Positions 1 to 7,246 of a DNA stretch of 47,584 nt are shown piece after piece; the stretch's first letter is position 1, and each line of letters begins with the position of its first letter. The notes under the pieces are model-generated. The model was given only the letters and a program-made list of their open reading frames with translations, ran no database searches and had not been told where the DNA came from. The position numbers were made by a program, and so were the translations under genes. Source of the stretch: Euryarchaeota archaeon SCGC AAA252-I15 (GTDB lineage Archaea; Altiarchaeota; Altiarchaeia; IMC4; SCGC-AAA252-I15); the NCBI GenBank assembly GCA_000402775.1, contig AQSC01000055.1, positions 1 through 47,584 on the forward strand, in the 5' to 3' direction.

Positions 1-89
1 TTTTCGGAAGCCACTTCCCCGACTTCTTCGGCAGCAACTTCCTCGATATTTTCGGAAGCCACTTCCTCAATGTTTTCTGCATCCGCCAT
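1..89 (-). CDS. N-terminal fragment of an acidic repeat-containing protein (cut by window edge)
   Basis: An ATG at 87-89 on the minus strand opens a frame that runs off the left edge. It is preceded by a good GAGGTGA ribosome binding site. The 29 visible residues are very rich in Glu, Ala and Val, and the motif VASE recurs 16 residues apart (residues 10-13 and 26-29). This matches a perfect 18-base direct repeat at 1-18 and 49-66. In many archaea the gene after L21e, Rpo4 and DUF655 is the rRNA dimethyltransferase KsgA, but this acidic start does not look like KsgA. The family cannot be decided from the fragment. Confidence 0.6.
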   Translation of the reverse strand, partial: MADAENIEEVASENIEEVAAEEVGEVASE

Positions 90-135
90 ACAAATCACCT
101 CAATAATTCACTAAAAAAGAGTTAGTTGGAAAAAA

Positions 136-714
136 TCACCTACCCTGCCGGCTGTCCTGTGAAATCGGAACAAAAAGCCGGTACTTGCTCTCCCCCTTAA
201 GCTCTTCAATAATCCTACCAACAATAACTTTACCCGGATCCGGCAGGTTCTTAAGCCTTGCCGTCATATCATCAAAACTCTCAAACGGCTTACTCCGCCT
301 CTCCTCAAGAATCTCATCCCTGTGTCTCTTCCCAATCTTCGGGAGAATCTCAAGTTTATGCTGTCTAGTACTAATAATCCCTGTTGTATTGAAGAATTCC
401 ACAAACTTGGGCTCATCAGACAAAACAATCTGTAAAAGAACGTGAGAAAGCTCCGACTTGGCTGTAGGGGTAAGCCACTCATATTTTATCCTCCGCTCAA
501 TGTGATCAACCTTCTCCCTCACACCTTCTCCGATATACACTTTATCGCCAGGCTCAAAGGATTTACCCTCGCGAGGAGTAACCTCAAGCAAAGAAAAATA
601 AGTGATCCCAATAGCTTGGGCAAGCGGTTTTCTCTTGTGAGAGGGAACCTCAGATTTACCTTTCGGAAGATAATCTAACACATAGATGTAATCGTCTTTC
701 TGCAATTGAACCAC
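136..714 (-). CDS. DUF655 family protein (HhH nucleic-acid-binding type)
   Basis: This 192-residue protein matches the archaeal DUF655 family. It has an N-terminal OB-like beta region containing YVLDYLP and a C-terminal helix-hairpin-helix region (KLEILPKIGKRHRDEILEER). The family is found next to L21e and Rpo4 in many archaea and is thought to bind RNA or DNA; its exact role is unknown. The start is uncertain: the annotated start is GTG at 712-714, while TTG at 703-705 would give MQKDDYIYVLDYLP and a better spacing from the upstream GGTGAGG. It follows rpo4 by three bases, so the two are probably co-transcribed and translationally coupled. Confidence 0.85.
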   Translation of the reverse strand: MVQLQKDDYIYVLDYLPKGKSEVPSHKRKPLAQAIGITYFSLLEVTPREGKSFEPGDKVYIGEGVREKVDHIERRIKYEWLTPTAKSELSHVLLQIVLSDEPKFVEFFNTTGIISTRQHKLEILPKIGKRHRDEILEERRSKPFESFDDMTARLKNLPDPGKVIVGRIIEELKGESKYRLFVPISQDSRQGR

Positions 715-717
715 CCC

Positions 718-1062
718 TCACCTAAATTGATCAACCACGCCAATGATCTTTTTAATGTCCGCTTCCTCGTACTTAAAACGCTCTTTAGCGAAAATCGCCC
801 GAACATCATCCACAGTCTCAGGAACCAAATCAACAATCTTAGCAATCCACCCGGGATTCAGATTAAGATCCAAATCAACCAACTGCTTTGAAAGGGAAAC
901 TGAATCCTTTTTTCCGAGAGTATTAAAGTTTTTCGCATGATCCAAAGCCCTCTTTTGCTCGTAATAAAGCTCCTTATCCTCTTCCTTATACTGCTTTTCC
1001 TTTTTCTTTAAGATATTCAATACCTCAGCCAGTGAAACTGGCTCCTCAGAAACAAGATTCAT
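718..1062 (-). CDS. rpo4: DNA-directed RNA polymerase subunit Rpo4 (RpoF)
   Basis: This 114-residue protein matches archaeal Rpo4, the partner of Rpo7 in the polymerase stalk, which helps open promoters and captures nascent RNA. The N-terminal half contains EEPVSLAEVLNIL followed by a charged helix. The C-terminal half is an HRDC-like helical domain with LNPGWIAKIVDLVPETVDDVRAIFAKER, the typical family signature. Its length is normal for the family. Its ATG overlaps the L21e stop as ATGA, indicating translational coupling within an rpl21e-rpo4-DUF655 operon. Confidence 0.93.
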   Translation of the reverse strand: MNLVSEEPVSLAEVLNILKKKEKQYKEEDKELYYEQKRALDHAKNFNTLGKKDSVSLSKQLVDLDLNLNPGWIAKIVDLVPETVDDVRAIFAKERFKYEEADIKKIIGVVDQFR

Positions 1063-1352
1063 TTCGATTCCTCAATCTTCGTTAGATGCTCCGGTGTCAC
1101 AAGAATATTCTTTTTCTTTCCGCCGTCCTTAATCTCAAGGTAGTAGGCTCGCCCCTGTTTGTCTACTACGCGCCCGGTTCTGCCTTGAAAACGCGGGTGC
1201 GGGATCGACTGGTAGCTTGGGTTGATTACAATGGAAACTAGGTCGTTTTCCTTGAACTCCTGTAAGTACTTTCTAATCTTAAGCTTGCCCTTGTCCCTAA
1301 GCTTTGTCTTGAGGTTTCTCGTCCTTCTCCTGTATCCTTTAGAGCCTTTCAT
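1059..1352 (-). CDS. rpl21e: 50S ribosomal protein L21e
   Basis: This 97-residue basic protein is a normal-length archaeal/eukaryotic L21e. It begins MKGSKGYRRRTRNLKTK, and carries the SH3-like core with SYQSIPHPRFQGRTGRVV, the most conserved stretch of the family. It is a component of the large ribosomal subunit. It heads a short operon with rpo4 and the DUF655 gene on the minus strand. The 93 bases between it and the IleRS stop are AT-rich and probably carry its own promoter, though no single TATA box stands out. Confidence 0.95.
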   Translation of the reverse strand: MKGSKGYRRRTRNLKTKLRDKGKLKIRKYLQEFKENDLVSIVINPSYQSIPHPRFQGRTGRVVDKQGRAYYLEIKDGGKKKNILVTPEHLTKIEESK

Positions 1353-1445
1353 TTTATGGTTGGTTCAGAAATTGATTGAAAAATCGATTATTTCCCCCCT
1401 CACCCCATTTCGAATTTAATACTTAACAATATTAGAATAAAAAGG

Positions 1446-4400
1446 CTATTTTCCGATTTTAACTGTTATTTCCTCTTCTTGGAAGGTGAATGTTTTACCC
1501 GACACATCCTTATTGAGAGTGATCGCGTCGCCTCGGACTTCCTGTAGAACCTCTTTTTCAAAGTCTTTGAGCATGGATTTAACTGCACTACTTTCTGTTA
1601 TTTTTACTTTTATCCGGTCTAATTCTGCAAGGTTTTTTTGTTTTCTAAGTTCTTGGATGTTTCTTATGACGTCTCTTGCAAGTGCTTCGTTTATGAGTGT
1701 TTCATCTCTTTCAGTGTCTATGTATACGACTCCTGAAGAGTTTGCTTGGGTGAATTCTGCTGCAACGTATTTTTCAGGGACTTTTAGTTTTACTTCCGAG
1801 ATCATTTCGGGGGTGATCTCAAATCCGGATACTTTTAGGGTTTTTCCAGAGTCTACAGTTTCTTTCAATTCTTTTCCCGCTTTTTTTATTGCGTCGGCCA
1901 CTTTTTGAGCGTCTTTGCCGTATTTTGGCCCTAGTATTTTGAAGTTTGGTATGGGGGCGTATTCTGTTCCTTCGACTTCTGTTGTGTATTCCACTTTCTT
2001 GGCATTTAGTTGTTTTGCGATGACTTGGGAGAGTTTTTCACATGCGCTCTCAACTTTCTCATCCCCCACTATCGTGACTGATGCTATTGGATGGCGGAGT
2101 TTAATCTGTGCTTTCTGCCGGACGTAGCTTCCGGCTTCGAATATTTTTCTGACGATGTCCATCGATTCTTCAAGTTCTGTATCTGACTTTCCGACTTCGG
2201 GCCAGGGGGTTAAGTGTATTGACTTCCCGCTTCCGCCTAGATTGAGGTAAATCTCTTCTGAGATGTAGGGTGCGAGTGGTGCGAGTAAGAGGGAGACTTT
2301 ATTGAAGACTTGACTTAAGGTCGAATAGGCCGCAAGCTTTGATGGATTCATCTTTCCATTCTCGTCTTCAAGCCAAAGCCTGTCGCGAACGAGTTTTATG
2401 TACCAGCGTGAAAGCTTTTCGACGACGAACTGGTTTAACTGGGAAACTGCTATGTGATAGTTGTTTTGGGTTAATTCATGTGTGACATTTGAAACGAGAG
2501 TGTTGACTTCGGAGAGAATCCATTCGTCTTCAAGAGCGAGATCCAGCTTAACATCAGTTTTACTTTGAGGATCATATCCGTCCAAACTCATGTACCGTGT
2601 AGTGAATTCATAACAGTTCCAAAGGGTTCTAAGGAAGGGTAATACACTTTCGTTCAAACTTTCCATTCCAAAGCGTCTTGCATTCCAAGGTGCTTGAGCG
2701 CACATCTGAAGCCGTACTGCGTCGGCGCCGACGGTGTTGAAAAGCTCCCAGGGATCGATGATGTTGTTTTGGGATTTGCTCATTTTCTCCCCGTTGTCGT
2801 CTAGTAGGAGTCCTCCCACGACGCAGTTTTTGTAGGCGGGTTCGTCAAACAAGAGCGTTGAGATTGCAAGGAGGGTGTAAAACCAGCCCCTTGTTTGGTC
2901 GGTGGCCTCGCATATGAAGTCGTAGGGGAAGCTTTCGGCGAAAAGCTCCTTGTTTTCGAATGGGTAGTGGTATTGGCTGAGAGTTGCCGAGCCTGAGTCA
3001 TACCAGCAGTCGATTACGTATTCGACGCGAGTCATTTCCTTTCCGCAACTGCATTTAAGCTTTACGTCGTCGACGTAGGGGCGGTGCAAGTCAAGGTCGT
3101 CGGGCACGCCTCCCACAGATTTTTCATTAAGCTCGCTCCGAGAGCCCACCACAGTCTGCTCCCCGCACTCGCACGTCCAGATGGGAAGCGGAGTACCCCA
3201 GAAACGGTTTCTGGACAAACTCCAGTCCTTCACGTTTACCAGCCAGTCGCCGAACCGGCCGTCTTTAATGTATCCTGGAAACCAGTTTATTTCATCGTTG
3301 TTGGCTAGAAGACTATCTTTCACCTTCGTCATTTCGATGAACCAAGACTTCATCGCATAATAAAGTAATGGTTTATCACACCTCCAGCAGAACGGGTACT
3401 CGTGCTCGTAAGGATACTTTACGACAATCGAGCCCCGCTCGGAAAGTATTTCGATTATCTTCGGGTCGGCGTCTTTTGCGAACATGCCGGCAAGTTCGGG
3501 CACTTGCTCGCTGAAGGTGCCGTCCTCATTTATCGGGTTTACCAGGGGCAGATTGTTTTCTTTTCCGACATTGTAGTCGTCTTCTCCGAAGGCGGGGGCT
3601 ATGTGAACTATTCCAGTTCCTTCTTCAGTGGTCACGAATTCTCCCGAAATAACCCGCCATGCAGGTTTTTCGAGTTTTCCGATGAAGTGGTTGAAAAGGG
3701 GCGTGTATTCAAGGCCTACCAAGTCTTTGCCAGGGATTTCCTCGACTATACTTGCTTCAGGGAATCTTTTTTCAGCCAGGTTTTTCGCAAGAACAAAGTG
3801 TTCGCCTTTATACTTTATCTTCGCGTACTTGATTTTCGGGTGCACTGCAAGTGCAAGGTTTGAAATAAGCGTCCAGGGTGTGGTCGTCCAGGCGAGAAGT
3901 GAGAAGTCCCAGTCTTTAACCGGAAAGCTTACGATGACTGTCTCCTCCGTCAAGGTTTTATATCCTAACGCCACCTCGTGACTTGAAAGAGGCGTTCCAC
4001 AGCGGGCGCAATACGGCACGACCTTGTAGCCTTCATAGAGCAGGCCCTTGTCCCAGATCTGTTTTAAGCTCCACCAGACGCTTTCGATGTAGTCGTTGTC
4101 CATTGTGACATACGGGTCAGAGAGGTCAATCCAGTATGCCATACGTTCGGTGAGCTTGTCCCACTCTTTTATGTGGGAGAATACGCTTTTCCTGCATTTT
4201 TCCACGAACTTGTCGAGCCCGAATTCTTGAACCTCTTTTTTGTTTTTCAGGCCTAATTCCTTTTCGATTTGCACTTCCACGGGGAGGCCGTGGCAGTCCC
4301 AGCCAGCTTTTCTAGGGACGTAAAAGCCTTGCATGAATTTGAACCTGTTCACAAGGTCCTTGAACACGCGGACTTCGACGTGATGGAGTGCGGGAGGCGC

Positions 4401-4553
4401 GTTCGCAGTCGGCGGGCCCTCAAGAAAGCTGAAACGCTTCGCCCCGGACCTGGGCTCAAGAGTCTTCTCGGCAATACCCTCCTTCTTCCAATACGCGAGG
4501 ACTCGCTCCTCCAAATCCCGAGGATTATAATCTCCAGCCTGCTTAACCGTCAT
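1446..4553 (-). CDS. ileS: Isoleucyl-tRNA synthetase with an altered HIGH motif
   Basis: This 1035-residue class I synthetase attaches isoleucine to tRNA-Ile in the cytoplasm. The N-terminal Rossmann fold has GPPTAN, and the region RKAGWDCHGLPVE is typical. A CP1 editing domain contains LLAWTTTPWTL. The second signature, KMSKS, lies near residue 591, followed by the anticodon-binding and C-terminal domains. The HIGH signature is unusual: residues 55-58 read A-L-H-H instead of H-x-G-H. This resembles the GxHH variant known in some IleRS2 enzymes, which is linked to very high mupirocin resistance. Length and overall architecture are normal, so the enzyme is expected to be functional. Confidence 0.97.
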   Translation of the reverse strand: MTVKQAGDYNPRDLEERVLAYWKKEGIAEKTLEPRSGAKRFSFLEGPPTANAPPALHHVEVRVFKDLVNRFKFMQGFYVPRKAGWDCHGLPVEVQIEKELGLKNKKEVQEFGLDKFVEKCRKSVFSHIKEWDKLTERMAYWIDLSDPYVTMDNDYIESVWWSLKQIWDKGLLYEGYKVVPYCARCGTPLSSHEVALGYKTLTEETVIVSFPVKDWDFSLLAWTTTPWTLISNLALAVHPKIKYAKIKYKGEHFVLAKNLAEKRFPEASIVEEIPGKDLVGLEYTPLFNHFIGKLEKPAWRVISGEFVTTEEGTGIVHIAPAFGEDDYNVGKENNLPLVNPINEDGTFSEQVPELAGMFAKDADPKIIEILSERGSIVVKYPYEHEYPFCWRCDKPLLYYAMKSWFIEMTKVKDSLLANNDEINWFPGYIKDGRFGDWLVNVKDWSLSRNRFWGTPLPIWTCECGEQTVVGSRSELNEKSVGGVPDDLDLHRPYVDDVKLKCSCGKEMTRVEYVIDCWYDSGSATLSQYHYPFENKELFAESFPYDFICEATDQTRGWFYTLLAISTLLFDEPAYKNCVVGGLLLDDNGEKMSKSQNNIIDPWELFNTVGADAVRLQMCAQAPWNARRFGMESLNESVLPFLRTLWNCYEFTTRYMSLDGYDPQSKTDVKLDLALEDEWILSEVNTLVSNVTHELTQNNYHIAVSQLNQFVVEKLSRWYIKLVRDRLWLEDENGKMNPSKLAAYSTLSQVFNKVSLLLAPLAPYISEEIYLNLGGSGKSIHLTPWPEVGKSDTELEESMDIVRKIFEAGSYVRQKAQIKLRHPIASVTIVGDEKVESACEKLSQVIAKQLNAKKVEYTTEVEGTEYAPIPNFKILGPKYGKDAQKVADAIKKAGKELKETVDSGKTLKVSGFEITPEMISEVKLKVPEKYVAAEFTQANSSGVVYIDTERDETLINEALARDVIRNIQELRKQKNLAELDRIKVKITESSAVKSMLKDFEKEVLQEVRGDAITLNKDVSGKTFTFQEEEITVKIGK

Positions 4554-4603
4554 CTTTAAAGAATAAAATACATGGAGACAATGGTATTTAAGTGTTTTTT
4601 AAT

Positions 4604-6463
4604 CTAGGATAGTTCTTCTAAATACCGTAAAAGATACCTTGAGTCAACAAGCTCGAAGACATATAGTTTAGTCCACCCCCCACTTTGACTGTCGTAAAGC
4701 AGTTGGATAAAGGAGGTGTATTCCCGTGAATCAGTGTCGTAGGTGACTGTTAAGACTTCAGCGTGTCTCACGGATAACCCGGTAACCCAGCTGTCTGAAA
4801 TAACACCGTTTCTTTCTGTAGTCCAATGGGATGGCATCGAAAGAGGCCGCTTAAGTAGTGGGTGATCTTCCGCTAGAAGTCTTTTTCTGGTATCCATGAG
4901 ATACTTTACTACCGACGAGTTTACACCCACAACTCTGGCTTCTTGTGATGGAATGAATTTTCCTTCAGAATAGGTTCCCGTTCGGTACAATATTTTCTCG
5001 CCTTCATCGGGTTCCCGTAAAACAATTTTTTGTGAGGGATTAAACTCTCTTTCCCCGAGGAAGAAGAAGTTGTCGTCATATTGGAGGACATGTCTTACAT
5101 AAAAACTGTCTTTAACATACCCTGAGAGATCATTAAAGTTGGGAAGACTCCTGTAGGGAGATGACTTGAGATTCCACAGCACAATCTTGATTCTCTTATC
5201 TTTTAACGCACTCTCGTACTCTAGGGGGTCGATCAAACGCGCTCTATGAATAGTCGTGTCTATAAACTTGGGTGGCATGCTCCTGTCTGTGATAAAGGAA
5301 AGATAGAGGACGAAGGAACTTGACTCAAAATCAAATATCATGTCCCCCGCCTTTGATTCGCTTTTTATTATGTCAATTACCGGTGTAAGAGGGTTGGGTT
5401 TAAAGGGGGTAGATAATTTCTTAAGCCCAATGTCATAAGAGTGGGATACATAAACGAGTAGTATTAAGGCCACCAAAAACCATCGTCTAAACGACTCTTT
5501 TTCCACGGATTCAGGTTTTAACACGTCCAGTAAAAAGTAGCCTCCAATCAACGCCAGGAAAGGTATTCCGTACATGAAGTAGTGGATGAAGAATATATCA
5601 GAAACCAGAAAATATGCTAGGTTCACAAGCACTGCAAGCAAGGATACAGTAAGGAGAGTAACCTTAAGTGTGATTACATCCTTGCGGTATTTATACGCGA
5701 CATACAAGATGCCTGCCAGGGAGAGAACAATCAGCGGACTGCTGTAACCTGTGAGCTTAGACAAGGCAAGCGACTTTTCTTTTAGGTAGTATGTAGGGAG
5801 CTTTTTGATGTGATACATTATCGTATTGCTGGTGTAATTCGGCATAAAAGCTGTTAGAGACAGAAACACAAACCCTGTAACTGCGAGACCCTTAAAGAAA
5901 CTTAAACTCTTCCTCCCGTCCCGAAGGCAGGCAAATACCATAACAGCCAACAAAAGGATGGCATCTGTTCTCGTAAGCAGTGAAAGTCCCATAGAGAAAC
6001 CAGACCAAAATTTGTTCCCCTTAAAGTACAGGTAAATAGACGTTAAACCAAATGCTAGAGCCTGTAATGTCCCAGTAACTTCAGTGGATAATCCAGTGAA
6101 AACATAGTTTGCTGTGAGCAGGATTAATGCAACCAAACCGACGTACTTCTTTATGTGTTCTCCAAGAAGGTAGGTGACATACAATGTCATTACACCCATA
6201 ACGATAGCATATATTTTCGTGGAAGCCACGGAAACACCGAATAGTTGGTAGAATAACGCCAGAAGGTATATGAACAACGGCTGATGCGCGTAAAAGAAAT
6301 CTCTGTAGGGGATGTAACCCCCTAAAATAGCCTTCGCCGAGTTCATGTAAATCCAGCTATCGGATAGGGGTTTGTCTAAATGAGTTGAAGAGTAATTTAA
6401 GAGAATATACGTTGTAAGAATCAAAACCAGTGGGATAGAGCCCCTGAAAACGTTAGGTTTCAT
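4604..6463 (-). CDS. Multi-pass membrane glycosyltransferase (GT39/ArnT/PMT-like, GT-C fold)
   Basis: This 619-residue protein has about ten predicted membrane segments in its first 350 residues and a soluble C-terminal domain of about 270 residues. The first outer loop carries an acidic residue in the context DSWIYMNSAKAILGG and then IPYRDFFYAHQPLFIYLLA, which is characteristic of the ArnT/PMT family. These enzymes use polyprenyl-phosphate sugars as donors at the outer face of the membrane. The acceptor cannot be read from the sequence. It stands alone between IleRS and the VapBC genes. A role in lipid-linked glycan or protein glycosylation fits the large glycan cluster downstream, but this is inference. 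Confidence 0.75.
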   Translation of the reverse strand: MKPNVFRGSIPLVLILTTYILLNYSSTHLDKPLSDSWIYMNSAKAILGGYIPYRDFFYAHQPLFIYLLALFYQLFGVSVASTKIYAIVMGVMTLYVTYLLGEHIKKYVGLVALILLTANYVFTGLSTEVTGTLQALAFGLTSIYLYFKGNKFWSGFSMGLSLLTRTDAILLLAVMVFACLRDGRKSLSFFKGLAVTGFVFLSLTAFMPNYTSNTIMYHIKKLPTYYLKEKSLALSKLTGYSSPLIVLSLAGILYVAYKYRKDVITLKVTLLTVSLLAVLVNLAYFLVSDIFFIHYFMYGIPFLALIGGYFLLDVLKPESVEKESFRRWFLVALILLVYVSHSYDIGLKKLSTPFKPNPLTPVIDIIKSESKAGDMIFDFESSSFVLYLSFITDRSMPPKFIDTTIHRARLIDPLEYESALKDKRIKIVLWNLKSSPYRSLPNFNDLSGYVKDSFYVRHVLQYDDNFFFLGEREFNPSQKIVLREPDEGEKILYRTGTYSEGKFIPSQEARVVGVNSSVVKYLMDTRKRLLAEDHPLLKRPLSMPSHWTTERNGVISDSWVTGLSVRHAEVLTVTYDTDSREYTSFIQLLYDSQSGGWTKLYVFELVDSRYLLRYLEELS

Positions 6464-6624
6464 GGTGGTTAAAAATTCTCCGTAAATCTAAATAATGGTT
6501 AATGTGAACTCATCTTGGTAAATCCGATTAGTAAATTCGTTTGGAATTAGTAGAGTATATATTTCGAATACTTCAAGATTTTTCCACGTTCTAGCTTAGT
6601 CTGCCACCGACGCCGAGTTTCGCG
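6464..6624. other. Intergenic region with no recognised gene
   Basis: About 160 AT-rich bases lie between the membrane glycosyltransferase start and the vapC stop. A TATA-like string (agtatatattt) occurs near 6553-6563. No open frame, RNA gene or strong hairpin was recognised. It probably holds the promoter of the glycosyltransferase and the end of the vapBC transcript. Confidence 0.4.
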
Positions 6625-6990
6625 TTACTTAACATACTCAACGTTTTTCATATCCTTGAATTCTTGGTCTCCGGTTAGGAATTTGATGCCGTATTCGAGT
6701 GCTAGAGAGTATCCTATGCAATCGCTCATTGATAGTTTTCTTTCTTTGTGAGCGAGTTTTAAGGCTGCGGCGATGCAGATTGTGTTTGAGTTGTATGGTA
6801 CTGCGTATTTTTCGTATTTTCTTATGAATTCTTGGGCGTGTGCCTTCCCCTCCCGTATAAGGGTGTAGTAGACTTCGAAAAGATTTAGTTGGGTTGTTAT
6901 TATGTTTGCTTTAGAGTATTTAGAGTAGTTTTGGTTTCCGCGGAGTACTTCGATTATCGCGTATGAGTCGAAGAGGTATGCTTCACTCAT
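6625..6990 (-). CDS. vapC: VapC-type PIN-domain ribonuclease toxin
   Basis: This 121-residue PIN-domain protein is a probable Mg-dependent endoribonuclease. The acidic active-site set is visible: Asp8 in LFDSYAI, the Glu in LNLFEVYY, the Asp in LSMSDCIGY and the Asp in LTGDQEF. Its length is typical of VapC. It overlaps the upstream AbrB-type gene by eight bases, the usual antitoxin-toxin arrangement, so the two are translationally coupled. VapC toxins usually cut tRNA or rRNA; the target here cannot be predicted. Confidence 0.9.
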   Translation of the reverse strand: MSEAYLFDSYAIIEVLRGNQNYSKYSKANIITTQLNLFEVYYTLIREGKAHAQEFIRKYEKYAVPYNSNTICIAAALKLAHKERKLSMSDCIGYSLALEYGIKFLTGDQEFKDMKNVEYVK

Positions 6991-7210
6991 CGTACAGCTC
7001 TTTTCTTGCCTCGTCTTTCAGTTCTTGCGCTGTTTTTGAGAGTATTTTTTTTGCCGTGCCGAAGCTTTCCCGCATGTTTTTACCGTCTTTTAGGATGAGA
7101 ACCTTCACCCGTTGTTTTTCCTTTATATGCTCTTTCGCCGCCACGTCCTTGGGTATTGTTATGCCGAAGGAGTTTCCCCACTTACGTATCGTTGCATCAA
7201 TAAGTATCAT
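6983..7210 (-). CDS. vapB: VapB-type AbrB/SpoVT antitoxin
   Basis: This 75-residue protein has the swapped-hairpin AbrB fold: residues 1-45 include IRKWGNSFGITIPKDVA, a standard AbrB/MazE-like DNA-binding signature. The charged C-terminal tail (AQELKDEARKELYDE) is the probable toxin-binding segment. It is the first gene of a vapBC operon. A perfect palindrome three bases before its ATG is a likely autoregulatory operator. The antitoxin would neutralise VapC and repress the operon with it. Confidence 0.9.
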   Translation of the reverse strand: MILIDATIRKWGNSFGITIPKDVAAKEHIKEKQRVKVLILKDGKNMRESFGTAKKILSKTAQELKDEARKELYDE

Positions 7211-7212
7211 CT

Positions 7213-7226
7213 TGTATAATTATACA
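7213..7226. promoter_or_regulatory. Palindromic operator candidate of vapBC
   Basis: The 14-base sequence TGTATAATTATACA is a perfect palindrome ending three bases upstream of the vapB ATG. A TATA-like element (TTATATT on the minus strand, about 7228-7234) lies directly beyond it. A dimeric AbrB-type antitoxin bound here would cover the start of transcription. Operator function is inferred from position and symmetry. Confidence 0.55.
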
Positions 7227-7246
7227 GAATATAACGATAAAAAAGG

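Noticed and set aside
1..89. KsgA rRNA dimethyltransferase start
   Set aside because: Expected from gene order, but the visible residues are an acidic repeat unlike KsgA.
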